64,000 nt of DNA from Lunularia cruciata. Its lineage: Eukaryota > Streptophyta > Marchantiopsida > Lunulariales > Lunulariaceae. Below, in pieces: positions 43,510 to 55,856 of this stretch. The stretch spans positions 39,742,001 to 39,806,000 of the forward strand of contig OX419760.1 of the NCBI GenBank assembly GCA_948567375.1. Direction: 5' to 3'. Numbering within the stretch: the stretch's first letter is position 1; each line of letters starts with the position of its first letter. The notes below the pieces were generated by a model. The model searched no databases. It saw only the letters and a program-made list of their open reading frames with translations, and was not told the origin of the DNA. A program made the translations under genes and the position numbers.

Positions 43510-44137
43510 CTATACGTCGTCTCCACGGGCTCCCTGAGAAGGTGACGATGATTCGGATCGCTTCAATCCCTCCTTTCCCCCGGCCATCACGTCTTCATCT
43601 TGCGATTGCCCACTTTTCCCTGATGAAGAAGCCTCCCCCGGACTAAGAAGTCTCAGAGTCCGTACGCAGCTTACGAACTCACTGCATCAGTCGGAACACA
43701 GATGTCGATCATTTCAGAGATATTAGTCTACTTGTACTTCTGCTACCCAGACTTTAGACACTTCACTCCGAGAAAACACTTCCGGCGAACCTCACAAGGA
43801 GTTATATTAGTGGAGAAGAAACTTACGGCCAAGGATCATCTCCGACAAGGAGAACATCATCTTCATGGTCAGTATAAACCAGTTGCCATCCCGACTTCTT
43901 GTCGGAGAGCTCGCCATCCAATTCGAACATCTGTTCCACCTTCCGCAGAAGGTCGCCATAACCTTCATAGCTTTGGACGTCAATTGATCTCCCAATTGCT
44001 CCCGACTTGTGAATCTGCAGACACAAATTATCTTAGTGATTAAACATCCCGTAGGCCATTGAACAAAACAAGCTTTAGATTGGCAGCAAACTTCATGATA
44101 GCTTACGGACCTCTACAGCCATTGAATAAGAGCTTAC
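43510..44137 (-). other. ARF exons 12-13: PB1 domain and C-terminus
   Basis: Exon 12 (44014-43827) encodes [19 protein letters not shown] through VGDDPW, and exon 13 (43681-43510) continues [15 protein letters not shown] and a short Ser/Gly-rich tail ending GARGDDV. PB1 mediates ARF-Aux/IAA and ARF-ARF contacts through a basic Lys face and an acidic OPCA face, and both are kept. The exon 13 acceptor at 43682-43683 was chosen because it alone continues the conserved DPW.EFVSCV pattern. Confidence 0.9.
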
Positions 44138-47100
44138 CTTAGTGTAGCTGCGCACTGGACCACCTTGTTGAAAATTCGTGCACGTTTTCGCTGACCTTTG
44201 AGGCGCCTTGTCCTGATCAGAGCCCCCGACTGCAGAAGAAGTAGGACTCGGAGAAACGACCTTCTCGAAGCCACGATTACCACTCGGGCCCGATCCATCC
44301 TCCGTATTCCTGACAACCTTTGGAACAGCTGCCTGAGGAGATATAACAGCCGCTGACGGCTTGTCTAAAGGCACACCAAAAATTTTGCACTTCTGTTCGC
44401 TCTGGACAGGAGCCGCAGCTCGACTATTGTCCGACTCTGGGCGATGCCTTTTCTCCCAGAAGTGCTCTTTCGGTGTAGAGGGATGACTCGAGTTATCTGA
44501 TTCTGCTGGAGGGAGGTTACTCATGGAAAGGGTTGTGCAGTCAGGCCTCGCTGGTCGAGGTGAGGATGCCTCAGGCTGGGCTGGTCTAAACGATGTCAAC
44601 CAGGACGCTGGATGGGCGGTCTCTTGACCACTGTAGGAGGGCAAGGAAACAGAAGATGGATTTGCCCATAACAAATTAGAGGCTTTACTACTAGTCGCAG
44701 GAGACGAAACAGACAGATTCAGGTCCGTGGAGGATTTCACAAACTGCAGAGATGGTCGGGGACTCGACAGATGCAATGTTGTTCCCGCAATATCCTCCTT
44801 ACTCTCACGATATTGCTTGACGCAATACTTGAGTTGTTCCTGGTTACGCCTCTCAATACCCATTATACCGCGAAGGTCCGGTACACCAGAACTGGGTAGC
44901 GATCTGTAAATGTCCGAAACTTGCACTGGCTCGGGCCTCCTGATGTTCATCCAGCTATCAGGGCCCTGTCTTCTGTTGGCGCCGCTTTGGACCTCACTCT
45001 TGTAACTATCTTCTCGCTTAATCCAGTGTACCCTGGCAGAGAGAGAGTCTGAGTCCTCCTCCTCATTCGCAGTCATGATGTCGTGGACCCCATGGAATGC
45101 TCTCCTTACAGTTTGAGTCTTAATCGCGTCAATAGAGTTTCTGTTCATTACTGCTTGACAGATGAGAAAAGATGAGCCATTGCAAATCAGTGATTACCGA
45201 TGCAACACAATCCTTACCAGCATGCTTTGACCACTCTTAGACCAGGAAAATTTATCGCAAACGTGTGACAGGACTTTGATAATACCTGAAGAGCTGTGAT
45301 CTGAATGAGGCTGGGTCACTGGCCTCAATCGCTTCCTCGTACTGGGTGAAGGGGTGATGGTCGCTGAGGCTGTGAAAGGCTCTACTTCCCAGGGAGAAGC
45401 CCTCTCCTGTCTTTCACTGGACGAAGATTCGTCCCAATTGACCTGCAGACGGGGTGAAAATGCTCAGTACCTCGTCTACACACTTTCTCTCAACAAGTGG
45501 AACCTGCCGACGATTTGAGTAACAGTCCACGTGTATAGATGGATGACCTGAAGGGATCTCCACTCTGAACCAGGCCACCTCTGCGGGTCGAAGTCGCAGA
45601 TGCCAGTGATGGTGCCGGTGTGCCTGCAAATTCGAGGCGAGTTAGAAATGAGATCCCGAGCGAGAATAAAGCAGATTTAAGACGGTGTACCAAACCGGTA
45701 TGTAAGTCTCGAAGAGAAGGCCCACCTTCTATCGGAGGAATCCTCTGATTCGAACCTCATCTTGAAACGCTGACCCACAGCGAAGTTACTCTTCCGAGCC
45801 CTTACATACTTTGAGAATGGGATAACGAACTCCGACGGGCATGATCTGCACATCAAAACGAACATACATAAGACGGCCTAAACCAAGACATTTCCAGTTG
45901 ATCAAAGCAGAGATCACCCAAACAGAGATTAAAGCAGAGATCAGACAGCTCAAAACAGAGTTCAAAGCAGAGATCACCCAAACTCGCATAGCACTTAGTG
46001 AGACGTCGGATCTAGACATCGGCTGCCTTAACATCTAGGCAGTTCAAACCTACCGTGGGTTGTATATAAGAGAAAAACGAGACTTCTCTGTCGCAGCGTG
46101 AGCAGCTGCGGCAAGGACGCCGATATGCATGGTCGGGGAAGTTAAAACTTTAGGCTGCAGCTGCTGCTGCCTTGGAGCTCGTCGAACTCCTACCCTAAGC
46201 TGACCATTCTCACCCCTGTGAACGACCAAACACGAATTAAGTTTCACAACTAGAACATTAAGATCAGAAGAGGTGACAATCTACCAAAGTCCCGTAACCC
46301 ATTAACGGGAGGAATGTATCGGACCCACCTGAGGAACAGCACTGCATCTCCAGCTACGAGCCTCTTCTGACTCACGAAAACACTCCAACCCGTAGTGAGA
46401 AGGTGACGCTTCGGTTGACCTGAGCGACGACGAGGGGTAATTTGAGTATCAGATTTAGAGCTGCAATGTTCGAATCCTTAAACGCGATGGATCGACAAAG
46501 AATAGGACATTGTAATTAAACACTTCTTTCACGACGACAAATTCATCGATGCATGAACTCACCTCGGAATATGTGCCTGAATCGCCATTCGTTTCCATGG
46601 AGATCTTTGGCAACTAGCTCCTGGTTCGGGGGATTAAGACTCATGTCCTGCCAAAGCGGGAATAGACCTGAGGTAAGTAGACAGACCGTAAAACGTCCAA
46701 ACGGAAGTATGGACGTCGGTAAATAATACCGACGTTTCTGTGTCAACATTGAGTGCCAGAAGGTCGACTAGAGACGTTGATGGCATACCAATTTCGGTAG
46801 GCAGTCATCGGCCGCACGTCTGGGGACCGAGAAGCCTCCGTGGGTGCTGGTATCCGAGACCGTGAGGGTTTTCGTGAAAGAACGCGATTTCCTCCGTGGT
46901 GGTGTTGCGGGCTCCGTACAATCAGAGGAGTCTTCATGCGTATCGTTCATAGGGCAGAGAGTTAGTGTCGCGTAGACCTCATCCGATTCAGGATCGGCCT
47001 GCACACCAAGAACAAACACACCGACCTCTTACTAATTGGCGAAAAGAGGTACAAGAATCGCAGATGCGACGAACAAATCGACCAAACGCAGTGATCGCAG

Positions 47101-47740
47101 AGGTAGTACTTACACTTAGTTGAATGTCGTTGAGCATACATGGGATCACTGGAGGCAGGTTGTAGCGAGGAATTTGAGCATCCATTTCTTGATTATTAGA
47201 GGATGATACCTGCAACTACACGGGAGTGAGTTCAGTTTAACGAGGGGTTACCGGGGAGCATCTCTTCAGATAACTACATCCGCTTGAATCCGGAAAGAGC
47301 AGCCAGGAGTTGGTGCTTACCTGCTCTATGTGTCCCTGTGGCAAGTAGGCCACGACGCTACCTACTGGTGGTAAGGCCTTCTGTGGACCGGCACAGGCAT
47401 ACCACAGCTCGGCATCGATGCCATCATCGCCTGCTGAGAAAACATCATTCACCAAAACGTTCAGAACCCGAGACTTGGTGGGAGTTGATTCGTTTGATAT
47501 CGTTTCAGTAGAAAACAAATTACTTAATCGTACTGCGCTTCAAAGCTCAAAAAGGTAGAATTAGAGACCTGCTACGGAGACGTTGGAGGCAGCGGTGTGA
47601 GATGTAGCAAGCTGTCTGCTCGCCATGGGACGTGCCATTGGCGGCAAGGAAGAAGCATCCGATGATTGCTGAAACTTGAGGAGCGAGCAACCGTTGTTGG
47701 CCTTGTAGGGGTGACGAGTAATGGAAGAGGCTTCTGACAT
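43510..47740 (-). CDS. ARF: AUXIN RESPONSE FACTOR, class B-like, 13 coding exons
   Basis: Exons (high to low): 47740-47569, 47433-47321, 47209-47114, 46998-46789, 46647-46563, 46419-46329, 46215-46054, 45845-45726, 45623-45548, 45442-45286, 45150-44138, 44014-43827, 43681-43510. All introns are GT-AG; the sum is 2655 nt, exactly 884 codons plus TAG. It is a nuclear transcription factor that binds auxin-response elements. Domains: dimerisation region from about residue 73 (ELWYACAGP); B3 at about 168-275 ([50 protein letters not shown]); Aux_resp at about 290-380; Ser/Pro-rich middle region about 380-760 with KIFGV and DLNLS; PB1 at about 763-845 with the conserved Lys (YTKIHK) and the acidic [16 protein letters not shown]. 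The sequence around [18 protein letters not shown] resembles class B (ARF2/3/4-type). The start is ATG 47738-47740, with an in-frame TAG 15 nt upstream. I found no VLQGQE-type tasiR-ARF target segment. Confidence 0.95.
44138..45150 (-). other. ARF exon 11: middle region
   Basis: A single 1013-nt exon encodes nearly the whole Ser/Pro-rich middle region and the first residues of PB1 (RSYTK). ARF middle regions set activation or repression. Here it has no Gln-rich stretch as activators do. It contains KIFGVPL (about 44375 on the plus scale), close to the R/KLFGV repression motif, and a DLNLSV segment similar to an EAR motif. Confidence 0.75.
47321..47433 (-). other. ARF exon 2 with tandem NAGNAG acceptor
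   Basis: The acceptor reads TTTTCTCAGCAGGCGATG on the minus strand. Splicing at the first AG starts the exon at 47433 and adds one Ala before GDDGID. Splicing at the second starts it at 47430. Both keep frame, because exon 1 ends in phase 1. The exon encodes the conserved [11 protein letters not shown]...[18 protein letters not shown] segment of the dimerisation domain. Confidence 0.85.
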
Positions 47741-49500
47741 GGTAGAAACTGTCTAATAAGCTAGACTAAGGAGGTGATTACCACATCTTGAAGCTCCTTT
47801 TCCCATGCCCTCCTGGACAGACTCCTCAGCAGTGAAGATTTGAGGGCCAATACCTATCCCGCTTACAACTACAGACTGGTGCTGTCTAGGACTTATTCCA
47901 GCCACAACCAATTGCAAGAATCGCTCAAATCCTTTGTCTTGTTGAAAGGTCCCTCCTTTGATGATCGTTTCTATGAAACTTGGTCCTTCCACCTACCTGT
48001 CCTTTCAAGTTCTGCTCTATTTTCCCTTTGTGGGTGGGCGGTATTTCAACCACAGGACCTGTTTCTACCCACTATTTCCAAAGTCCACCGCCCTTTCTCT
48101 CTCCCACGAGAGAAGCAGCAACCACAAACGTCTCGTTAATCTGCTTTGCGTCTTCCTGGTGCTGCTAAAAGCAAGCACGGACTCTCTCGAAACCGCGAAA
48201 GTACCCTGCAGGAAACCACGGACGGTAGAAGACGAGTTCAAAATACTGCAGCAGGAATGGAGCCTCTTCCACTTCGAACCAACACAAACGCGGTGGGCTT
48301 AGGGAATGGGACTTGTGTCCACCGACGATGGGGAGAGAAGCAGAAACCAATGCTCCAATTGAGTTAGATACGTTGCGAGTCGGAGAGCAGAGTTGGGTAA
48401 GAATACCTCCGCAATCCCAGGGGGGCAGTGGTCAAAATCTCTCCAGACCTAGAGAAACCTTCATTGGCTGAGGTAAGCAAAGCTGGGTAGCAAGTGGTGA
48501 GGACAGAGAATAGGAAACCACCCCCAAGGTCGAGGCAAACAAGCATTAAAGCCAGGCAAGGGAAAGCGAGAAGCACTGCTACTCAAACTATAGAAAGAAT
48601 AGAAAAGAGAAAAAGAGAACGAGGAACTAACTCCGTCCTTCACAACATCAGACAGTTGTCGGAAGCTAGGGCAGCGAATAAAGGGGAGAGAGCGAACGAA
48701 GCGGGAGGGGTAAGTTACCTTCGCGTCTCGGGCAGCGGCAGATGCGCAAATGGGAAGAGCTCACCCGCAACTAGGAACCGGAGGAAGAACACACAATGAC
48801 CACTACGCACTGTCCCAACAGAAACCCAGACTCTGAGAAGATGGAGATGGAAACCACAGACTCGGAAGAAATCAGCGAGACCCCAACAGCACTCCGATGA
48901 ATAGTCTAATCTACTCAACAAAGATCAGAGAAGGAAGGAACCCTCGAATAAATTTCTTCCCTTCCCACAAGCATGCATGAACCCACCCAACCAGACACTG
49001 AAAAACCACCAACGAATGAACGAACCACCGAACGAAACGGGACGACAATGGAAGACGAGAAAAGAGACGAGGAACTGGAACTCTATTCTGAAGCAGATAT
49101 GAAGATCACAAAGACCGACCGACCAGAACGAGGGAGCGCAGGAGAGTGAGACACACCGCAGCAAGGACCAGAGAGGAGAGGATGTTGATTGACTCGGAGG
49201 AAGGCGGAATGGGGGAGAAAAGAGAGGAGGGGACGAGAGGATGGAGAAAGTAGAGGTTGGAGAACCAAAAGAACCTATTGGTGGAGCATAATAGAACGGA
49301 CCCGCTGCCCCTGAGTTGCCATCGAACACGACAGAAACGGATACAGGCTTCCGGGGGCGTGAAGGGAGGGAAGGAACGAAACCGGCCGGCGAGAGGGATG
49401 GACTGCCCGGCAGGAAACGTAGGGCGGCCGCCGACAGGGTTCCGGGGAGAGGAGATGGAATCCACGCGGCGTCGTGTGATTACAGGCTTTTGGAAATGGC
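47741..49500 (-). promoter_or_regulatory. ARF 5' leader with probable intron and upstream frames
   Basis: On the minus strand the region 49,480-48,720 is pyrimidine-rich and typical of a long 5' UTR. GAAG followed by GTAACTTACC near 48720 is a candidate donor, and CTTATTAG near 47755 or another AG just before the ATG is a candidate acceptor, so an intron of about 960 nt may lie in the leader. If it is not spliced, a 79-codon upstream frame (47992-47753) ends 12 nt before the ARF ATG. Further upstream ATGs are present. All of this is inference without transcript data. Confidence 0.45.
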
Positions 49501-49580
49501 GGCTCGTATTTATTAGGAGGCCGGGTTTTGGCTGCCCTGTTGGGGGACTCGGTTCCGGGGGTTCTTTAATATAATAGGGG
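49501..49580 (-). promoter_or_regulatory. Candidate ARF core promoter
   Basis: Two TATA-like stretches stand on the minus strand: TAATAAATA near 49506-49516 and TATATTAAAG near 49565-49575. They lie just upstream of the pyrimidine-rich leader. Either would place transcription start at about 49,475-49,540. The assignment is tentative. Confidence 0.35.
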
Positions 49581-52500
49581 AGACTCTGCCAGGCAGGTGA
49601 ACGAGAAAGCCATCGGACCTGACGGGTTCCACTTTGACTGCAACTTAAAGGGGAGGAGATTAGCGGGGCGGATTAGCGAAGAGTCGAGGAGATTAGAGCA
49701 GGTGAGAATGATTAGATCTGTCCCGGCATTAAACCAAGCGGGCTGCTGGGGATGCGTCAACGCCAATGCGAAGTTGGAGAGCAGCCGGGAAGCTGGGAGC
49801 AGGTGGCGAGGTGTCCAGTGCAGCCGGCATAGAGAGCCCGTGTTTTCGCCCGCGAGAGCCGCTAGTGTATCGAAAGCTTATTTCGACGACTACTTCTTCC
49901 CCGGTCGGGAATCGTGTCGTGCATGAGAGAGCCTGTCTGTCTTGTAAGCCATTACCTTGCGCGCTACAGTGCAGTTTGGTACACGGAACATCTTCCACTG
50001 TCTGCCCCCTTAGCACCCCCATCGCGTCTACGTTCAAGGGGAGGGTGGCCGGGTGAGGTGAGGACGAGCCCAGAAGTCTCGTCGTGGGGCCCTATACCTC
50101 TACTCTGTCACATCCTGTCAGCAGCAACGCGGATGGGATGACTCATCCCTTAGGAGTCTTAGGGACCACAGCACGGGTGAGGCCGGGTCGGAAGGGTCGG
50201 GTTGGAGTCGGGTCGGGTTACGGATAAAGAAGCAGAAGAGCGAGGTCCTCACGAGATGCGGAAGTGGTTACGTTACTTTCGTTGGAGAAATAATTAATAA
50301 TTGGGAAAGGGTTTTACTACAACATAGGAAATAGATAAGGGGGAGGGGAGTAGAAGTACGTTCGTCCGTCAGAATAACGGAGTCTCCTGAAGGAGAGGCA
50401 AAATGGTTCCAGGAAAGCCGCCAAAGCAAGGGCACGTGGACGACAAGAATTGAGGCAACGTGGCTTCACAAGGCCGCAGTGCTGCCTCACCCGACACCCT
50501 TTCGTACCCCCCGGTCCACTCCCGCAAACACCTCATGATGGCCGACCGATGGTCCTGGCCCATACGTATGGAGACAGTGTACAAGAAGATACTACCAGGC
50601 GGGGTCGTGCTCGTCACCCGCCGGCGGTTTACGAGTCGCGAAGCTTCGGGCATGAACAACTCCCGGCGTGCGGGGTCACGGGGGGCAGCTCCACCTCACC
50701 AGTGACAGAAGGCTGTACCACGTCAGCATGGCATGGCTCCCTCTCCCATGCCGCCGCCCAGGCCGCCGCTTGGTCGCGCCTATCCAAGACCCCTCCTTCG
50801 CCTTGGTTCCGTCCGATTCTCCATCCTACGGGGCGAGCTCTCTCTAACGGACGGGCCCCTCTCCTTCTGATAGTGGTCAGCGCTGACATCAACACCTGAG
50901 CCGGTCGGTGTTCGATGGACCGTTGGACGGCACCAGCCCCTCCTCCGTCTCTCGTTTTTCACTCTACCATCTCGCTACAGTAACATCCCCCTTCTAGTTT
51001 GATCTCGTTCTCCCCCTCACCCCATGTAGGAGATTTAGGTGAAAGAGATTACTTGCGCAAACCATAGTTACTCTGCCAGGGTACCGTATGGCTTTGCTTC
51101 CTCGCACACGATCGCATGAATACCACAATCGTGTGGCTCCTTACCGAGAAAGAGGCTTCTTCCTGACTGTTGAAGTAACCCTAGTAACCGGCCCGTGGAA
51201 TCCCCTTCTGCGGAAATCCTTACGCGGATCGGATGCAGAGAGTCCCACTTGTTCGTCTCTGGTCCCCAGTCCCCGTCCCGTCCCATCGGGCCGTCCCGGT
51301 CCCCTGAATCTCCTATGATCCACTCTTTATAGTTAACCTCTTTTGTACGGTTCCCGTCGCGTCGTCGTGAGTAGTGGATCAGTTAGAGTCCTACAATTAA
51401 GGAAGCCCCCCGTTCTTCTCTCCTTGAGTTGGTTTGTTCAGCTATATATCCCCACTCACTTTTCCCCCTCCGGTAACTAAGCAGCATCAATAGACAGGAC
51501 GATTCTATAGGGTCCTCACTGTTCCTTCTCTCTTTCCTACGTTAGTTCCTCTACATGAGAATGTCGGTTCCCTCTTCTCCCACTTCTACTTCTTCCTTTC
51601 CTCTCCTTATCTACCTCCACTCCCTTTTTCCTCTCTCGTTGCTGCTACGTGTGTATTCTTTTAGACTCATATATTCATTTCTAGCTCCTCAAATTATGTT
51701 GTAGTAAACCCTTCTTCCACATAGAATATCACCTCCTCAACTCAAATTCAACTGCTGGAGCCACTGATATTTTTTCTGGTTTACAGTCCAATGAGACAAA
51801 AAGAGAGGAGAAATAAATTTGTCTTCTGATCTGCTGCTGGTTGCATTAATAAACAAAAGTACGTTACCCCTGAGACAGGCATATCTCTCCTTTATTCACC
51901 CAATTCCGGGACCTGTTTCCTCCCCGGTGTGTAGCTGATTGCAGCGCAAGGGAGTTCAGCGCTAACTAGAGTTAGCTCTCAAGGTATGGAGGTTACGTCA
52001 TGTCGATCCGATTGACGGAGGTGAGTAATCGCAGGGCCTGAGGTTCGAACGACGGTCGGTTCGCTCCTGAACGTGCACTAACCCTGGTGTGCGCGGCATC
52101 GGCACACCGGGACCTTTCCCCATCCCGTGACCTCCTGTACAAGCACTACAGCACTGGGCAGAATTGCATATACCCATATCGCTACGCCGCCCACTGCACC
52201 TACACTGGCTAATAGTCTTACCAGGGGGAGACATTGTGGAGAAGAGTGAAGTCAGTCAGCCGGTCAGTCGGATGGCCTGTCTCCACTGCCCGTACTCGTT
52301 CTTGTATATATATATAGATATATGCCGTAGTTGTAGGACAGTCAACATTTCTACTACTTCTACTGCGCTGCAGCTTACAGTACGGTGTGGAGGCGTATGG
52401 GATGGGATGGGATGGGATGGGACCTGCCTACAATTACAGCACAGTGATAGACATTGTGGGGTTGCTTTTGAGTTGTTTTGCTTTGTTTGGACATGTGTGT

Positions 52501-53400
52501 GCCCTGTTCTTTGGAGTGCACTCGAGTGCATTTCACGACCCATCCATCCACCATTCATTCATCAAACAGGGGCACATTTTCCTTGCAATACCTTTTTCAG
52601 CATATGACTTCTGTTCAGGAACATCTCCTCGTCTCAGTGCATCTCATTCATTCCATAGCCCTCTCCTCGTCTTCCTCCTCCTTGTGGCAAAGATATCGAG
52701 AGGATGGGACTGACTGACTTGGTGCATATAGATCGCACTTTCATATGTTCCTTCGAACAGGTGTCAGGCATGTTATGTCCCCCCTCCCTAGCCAACCCTT
52801 CCCCTTTGGCGAAGTGAGATCCGTCGAACTATTGTAGATACAACTTTATGGTCAAACACCCCACAACAACAACATCTTCCTCATAACTCACGCTCTTAGT
52901 TTCTCTAGGTTCACACATGATTTCCTGCTTCTTACTCACCTCTCAATCCATCCATCCACACCTCCTCCCGTCCTATAGGAGGTTTTTGCTTGAACGGCCC
53001 CTAGTGGACACACAGCAAATCCGAACAATCCCCTAGCCTTGATAGAACCCTCGACTGCCGGCAGCCTGTCTACTCGGTGTCGTGAAAGCTCAGGTTGGGA
53101 AGGTGATAGCTGTGACATCCATCCATGTGATCATCCATCCACCCATACCAGCCTACAGCACAGTAGATGTCAAGTACATATATATATCTGGCCTCCAGCA
53201 AAAAGACAAAATCCATTTCCACGGCATCTTTGCAGCATCTCCTTGGCCGCTGTTCATACCATCCCGTTGCATCCCGGCACATAGACTTGTTCGACCTCCT
53301 TGGATTTGCAGATCATGTCATGTCAGAAAGATAAGAAGGTTTTACTTTTTGGTTGCATCTGCATGCTCCCCAGTTCCCCCGTGTCCTCCCCATTACTCAA
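49581..53400. other. Region upstream of the ARF gene
   Basis: GC-balanced with many CpG, no gene recognised. Open frames up to about 149 codons (50450-50899) look like chance. TGTCTC, the classic auxin-response core, occurs as GAGACA at 50571-50576, 51793-51798 and 51872-51877 and as TGTCTC at 52278-52283, which is roughly what chance allows. A GGGTC-rich stretch lies at about 50183-50222, and (ATGGG)5 at 52397-52421. Confidence 0.4.
52397..52421 (+). repeat. (ATGGG)5 microsatellite
   Basis: Five perfect ATGGG units. Confidence 0.95.
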
Positions 53401-55519
53401 CTCATTCCATCATACCCCATACGCATAAATAATTCTTCCCATTTCTTCCACTGATCTGGTCACATGACACTGACCAAATTAATTTAAATAACTTAAAACC
53501 ACAGGTCCTCAACTTACCAGGGAATCATTCCGAATATTCAGACAACTTATCCCACTGCACTTCCATTCTTTAAGCTTCTCAAATCGGTAACACTGACCTA
53601 ATCCCTTTACTTTTCCTAAAGCATAAGTATTATTGAAAATTAGTTAGTTTTTTAAACACATGATGTATCCTTCAGTATCTACCTTCGGGAACTCGAATTC
53701 ATCAAAATGGAGGGAATGAACGAAAACACTGCTGTTGATTATAAGTGATACGCTGGTGGATAATTCTTTAGTTCTCCAGAGGATGGTTATGACAGAGACT
53801 ATCAAGAAAGGGTAGATTAGAGATCTAGAGAATATTCTCACCCGACCATGAGCACAGTAGTTAGTCGTTAGTTGTAGAGTAGGGGGTACGAAGCGAATCA
53901 ATCAAGTGAGACCTTCTTTTGCCGCGAATCTAATCTAATCACTGTTTTCTTAAGATGTACTGTTTAGGGTGTGAGGTGTGGGGCATGCACACCTTTTATT
54001 AGGAGACATGAGGGCCATAACATGGCCCTTAAACTTGAGTGAAGGGAATAATTTGATTAGTGTCGAGGTTAAGCCTGGCTTAACCCACTTAGATTCCTTT
54101 CTCTACACTTCTTGCCCAAGGTGTAGTAGGTATTTACAGCTCGTTATCTCGTGAAGTATTCCGCATCTTGGTGCAAGGTTCTTTGACCTACATTTATAGG
54201 AGACACTTTTGCATAAGCTTTCAATTATGTAGGGAGTAATAGCACCAACATGCACTTCGAACGCTTTTTATCTGAGCTAGATATTAAGTCACCCGAATAA
54301 GACCAGTATTGTGTCATGAAATATCTGCATATCAACTTGCTGATCCTCTCTTTATATTACTCTAGCTGAGGGAATTATAAACTTTGAATATGTTTTGATT
54401 CCTCTTGTTGGGTTTAATTGTGGAGAAAGAGTCCTCTAAGGACAGCATCTTTTGGAAGGCCATACTCTACACGTTTGCAACGAAGATGCTTCATGTTTAT
54501 AGATAGGTATATAGATGCGGTAAAAAGAGATTGAGGGGAACCTTACTCGGTAGACTATTTGGTTCAAGATATGAAAGCTTGAAGGAAAGAGTCGGATAAA
54601 GTGTAACATAAAGCGGAGGAAGACTTTTCTCCAAATCCAGTAAAGGTAAGCTCAACTTTTCCTATCACAGTAAACACGAGGAATGGAAATCCCCCCTATA
54701 ATTACTCATGTGCAGTTGATTATCCGCTAACACCTAATTGTATACATCCGTTAATGCAATCAGATAACGAAATCTGTACCTTTATAAAAGAAATTTTTAT
54801 CTCATACCTTAATCAAGACCTCGATTTGCACAGCTATATCCCAAACATTACGCATACCGTAGGAAGAAGTACAAGAAACATAAGCATGGGAGTTATCGAT
54901 TGTCTTCTGAACGTCGGTCACCTATTAGCATGAATAATAAAGTTTTGCTCGATAGCATTTGAATTATCTCAAATCGAGAGACAAGGAGTTGCTAAGCACT
55001 CCAATTCCTGCATATTTCATATTTTCCATGCATAAACTCAGATATAGTGAAAGGGAGAAAGTGAAAAAATAAACTCTTTGTAAGAATATTTTTGTTCTTT
55101 CAACGTGTAATTTATTTATCTTCATTGCCCCTCATTCAAAGCTGCTTTTATCACTTAAGGCTTGGGGATGAAGAACCACACCCTCAGCTCCTTTAAACTT
55201 CAAATCTTGGTAGCATAGCATCTTGCTTTAAGAGCGCTCAATGACTTATGAGGAAAGCTTGTACATGTTCCTACGCTAGGGCTAATTTTCACTAGCCTTA
55301 GATTCATTATAAAAACAAAATAAGCTGAAAAGTTTTTAAATACTATCTTACTGACCTGAACAGTCACTGGAGGATTGCTTGATTCCTGAGATCTACCATT
55401 CCAGTACATGTTTTCCAATAATTTTCAAAGAATTACCGGCGATATAAACCCCACATGTCTCCAGTTGTCTTAAGACATCTACTCCTCAGTCATGTAGAGT
55501 AGAGTATCTCAGTAATTTA
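53401..55519. other. Intergenic stretch, nothing recognised
   Basis: Mixed composition with frequent stops on both strands. No RNA gene, repeat family or coding region was identified. Confidence 0.4.
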
Positions 55520-55856
55520 CATTACATTTATTTTTATTTTTATTTTTATTTTATTTTATTTTTATTTTATTTTTATTTTTATTTTTATTTTTATTTTTAT
55601 TTTTATTTTTATTTTTATTTTTATTTTTATTTTTATTTTTATTTTTATTTTTATTTTTATTTTTATTTTTATTTTTATTTTTATTTTTATTTTTATTTTT
55701 ATTTTTATTTTTATTTTTATTTTTATTTTTATTTTTATTTTTATTTTTATTTTTATTTTTATTTTTATTTTTATTTTTATTTTTATTTTTATTTTTATTT
55801 TTATTTTTATTTTTATTTTTATTTTTATTTTTATTTTTATTTTTATTTTTATTTTA
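55520..55856 (+). repeat. (ATTTTT)n hexanucleotide microsatellite
   Basis: A period-6 array, nearly perfect after an irregular first 50 bp with some four-T units, with about 50 repeats. On the minus strand it is open as alternating Lys-Ile, a spurious frame. Confidence 0.98.

Noticed and set aside
43797-43826. A 30-odd-nt intron at the end of ARF exon 12 (acceptor TTGTGAG near 43797)
   Set aside because: Too short for a plant intron, and it leads to a stop after about nine residues. The acceptor at 43682 restores the conserved DPW.EFVSCV pattern and the full frame.
44138-45150. A tasiR-ARF (TAS3) target site in the ARF middle region
   Set aside because: The VLQGQE-coding segment that holds the site in ARF2/3/4 relatives was not found in the translated exon.
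50450-50899. A 149-codon plus-strand frame upstream of the ARF
   Set aside because: Arg/Pro/Ser-rich composition typical of chance frames in GC-rich DNA, mirrored by a frame on the other strand.
51930-52060. A possible tRNA-derived SINE (box B-like GAGGTTCGAAC)
   Set aside because: No convincing box A at the right spacing, no tail repeat and no second copy in the window.
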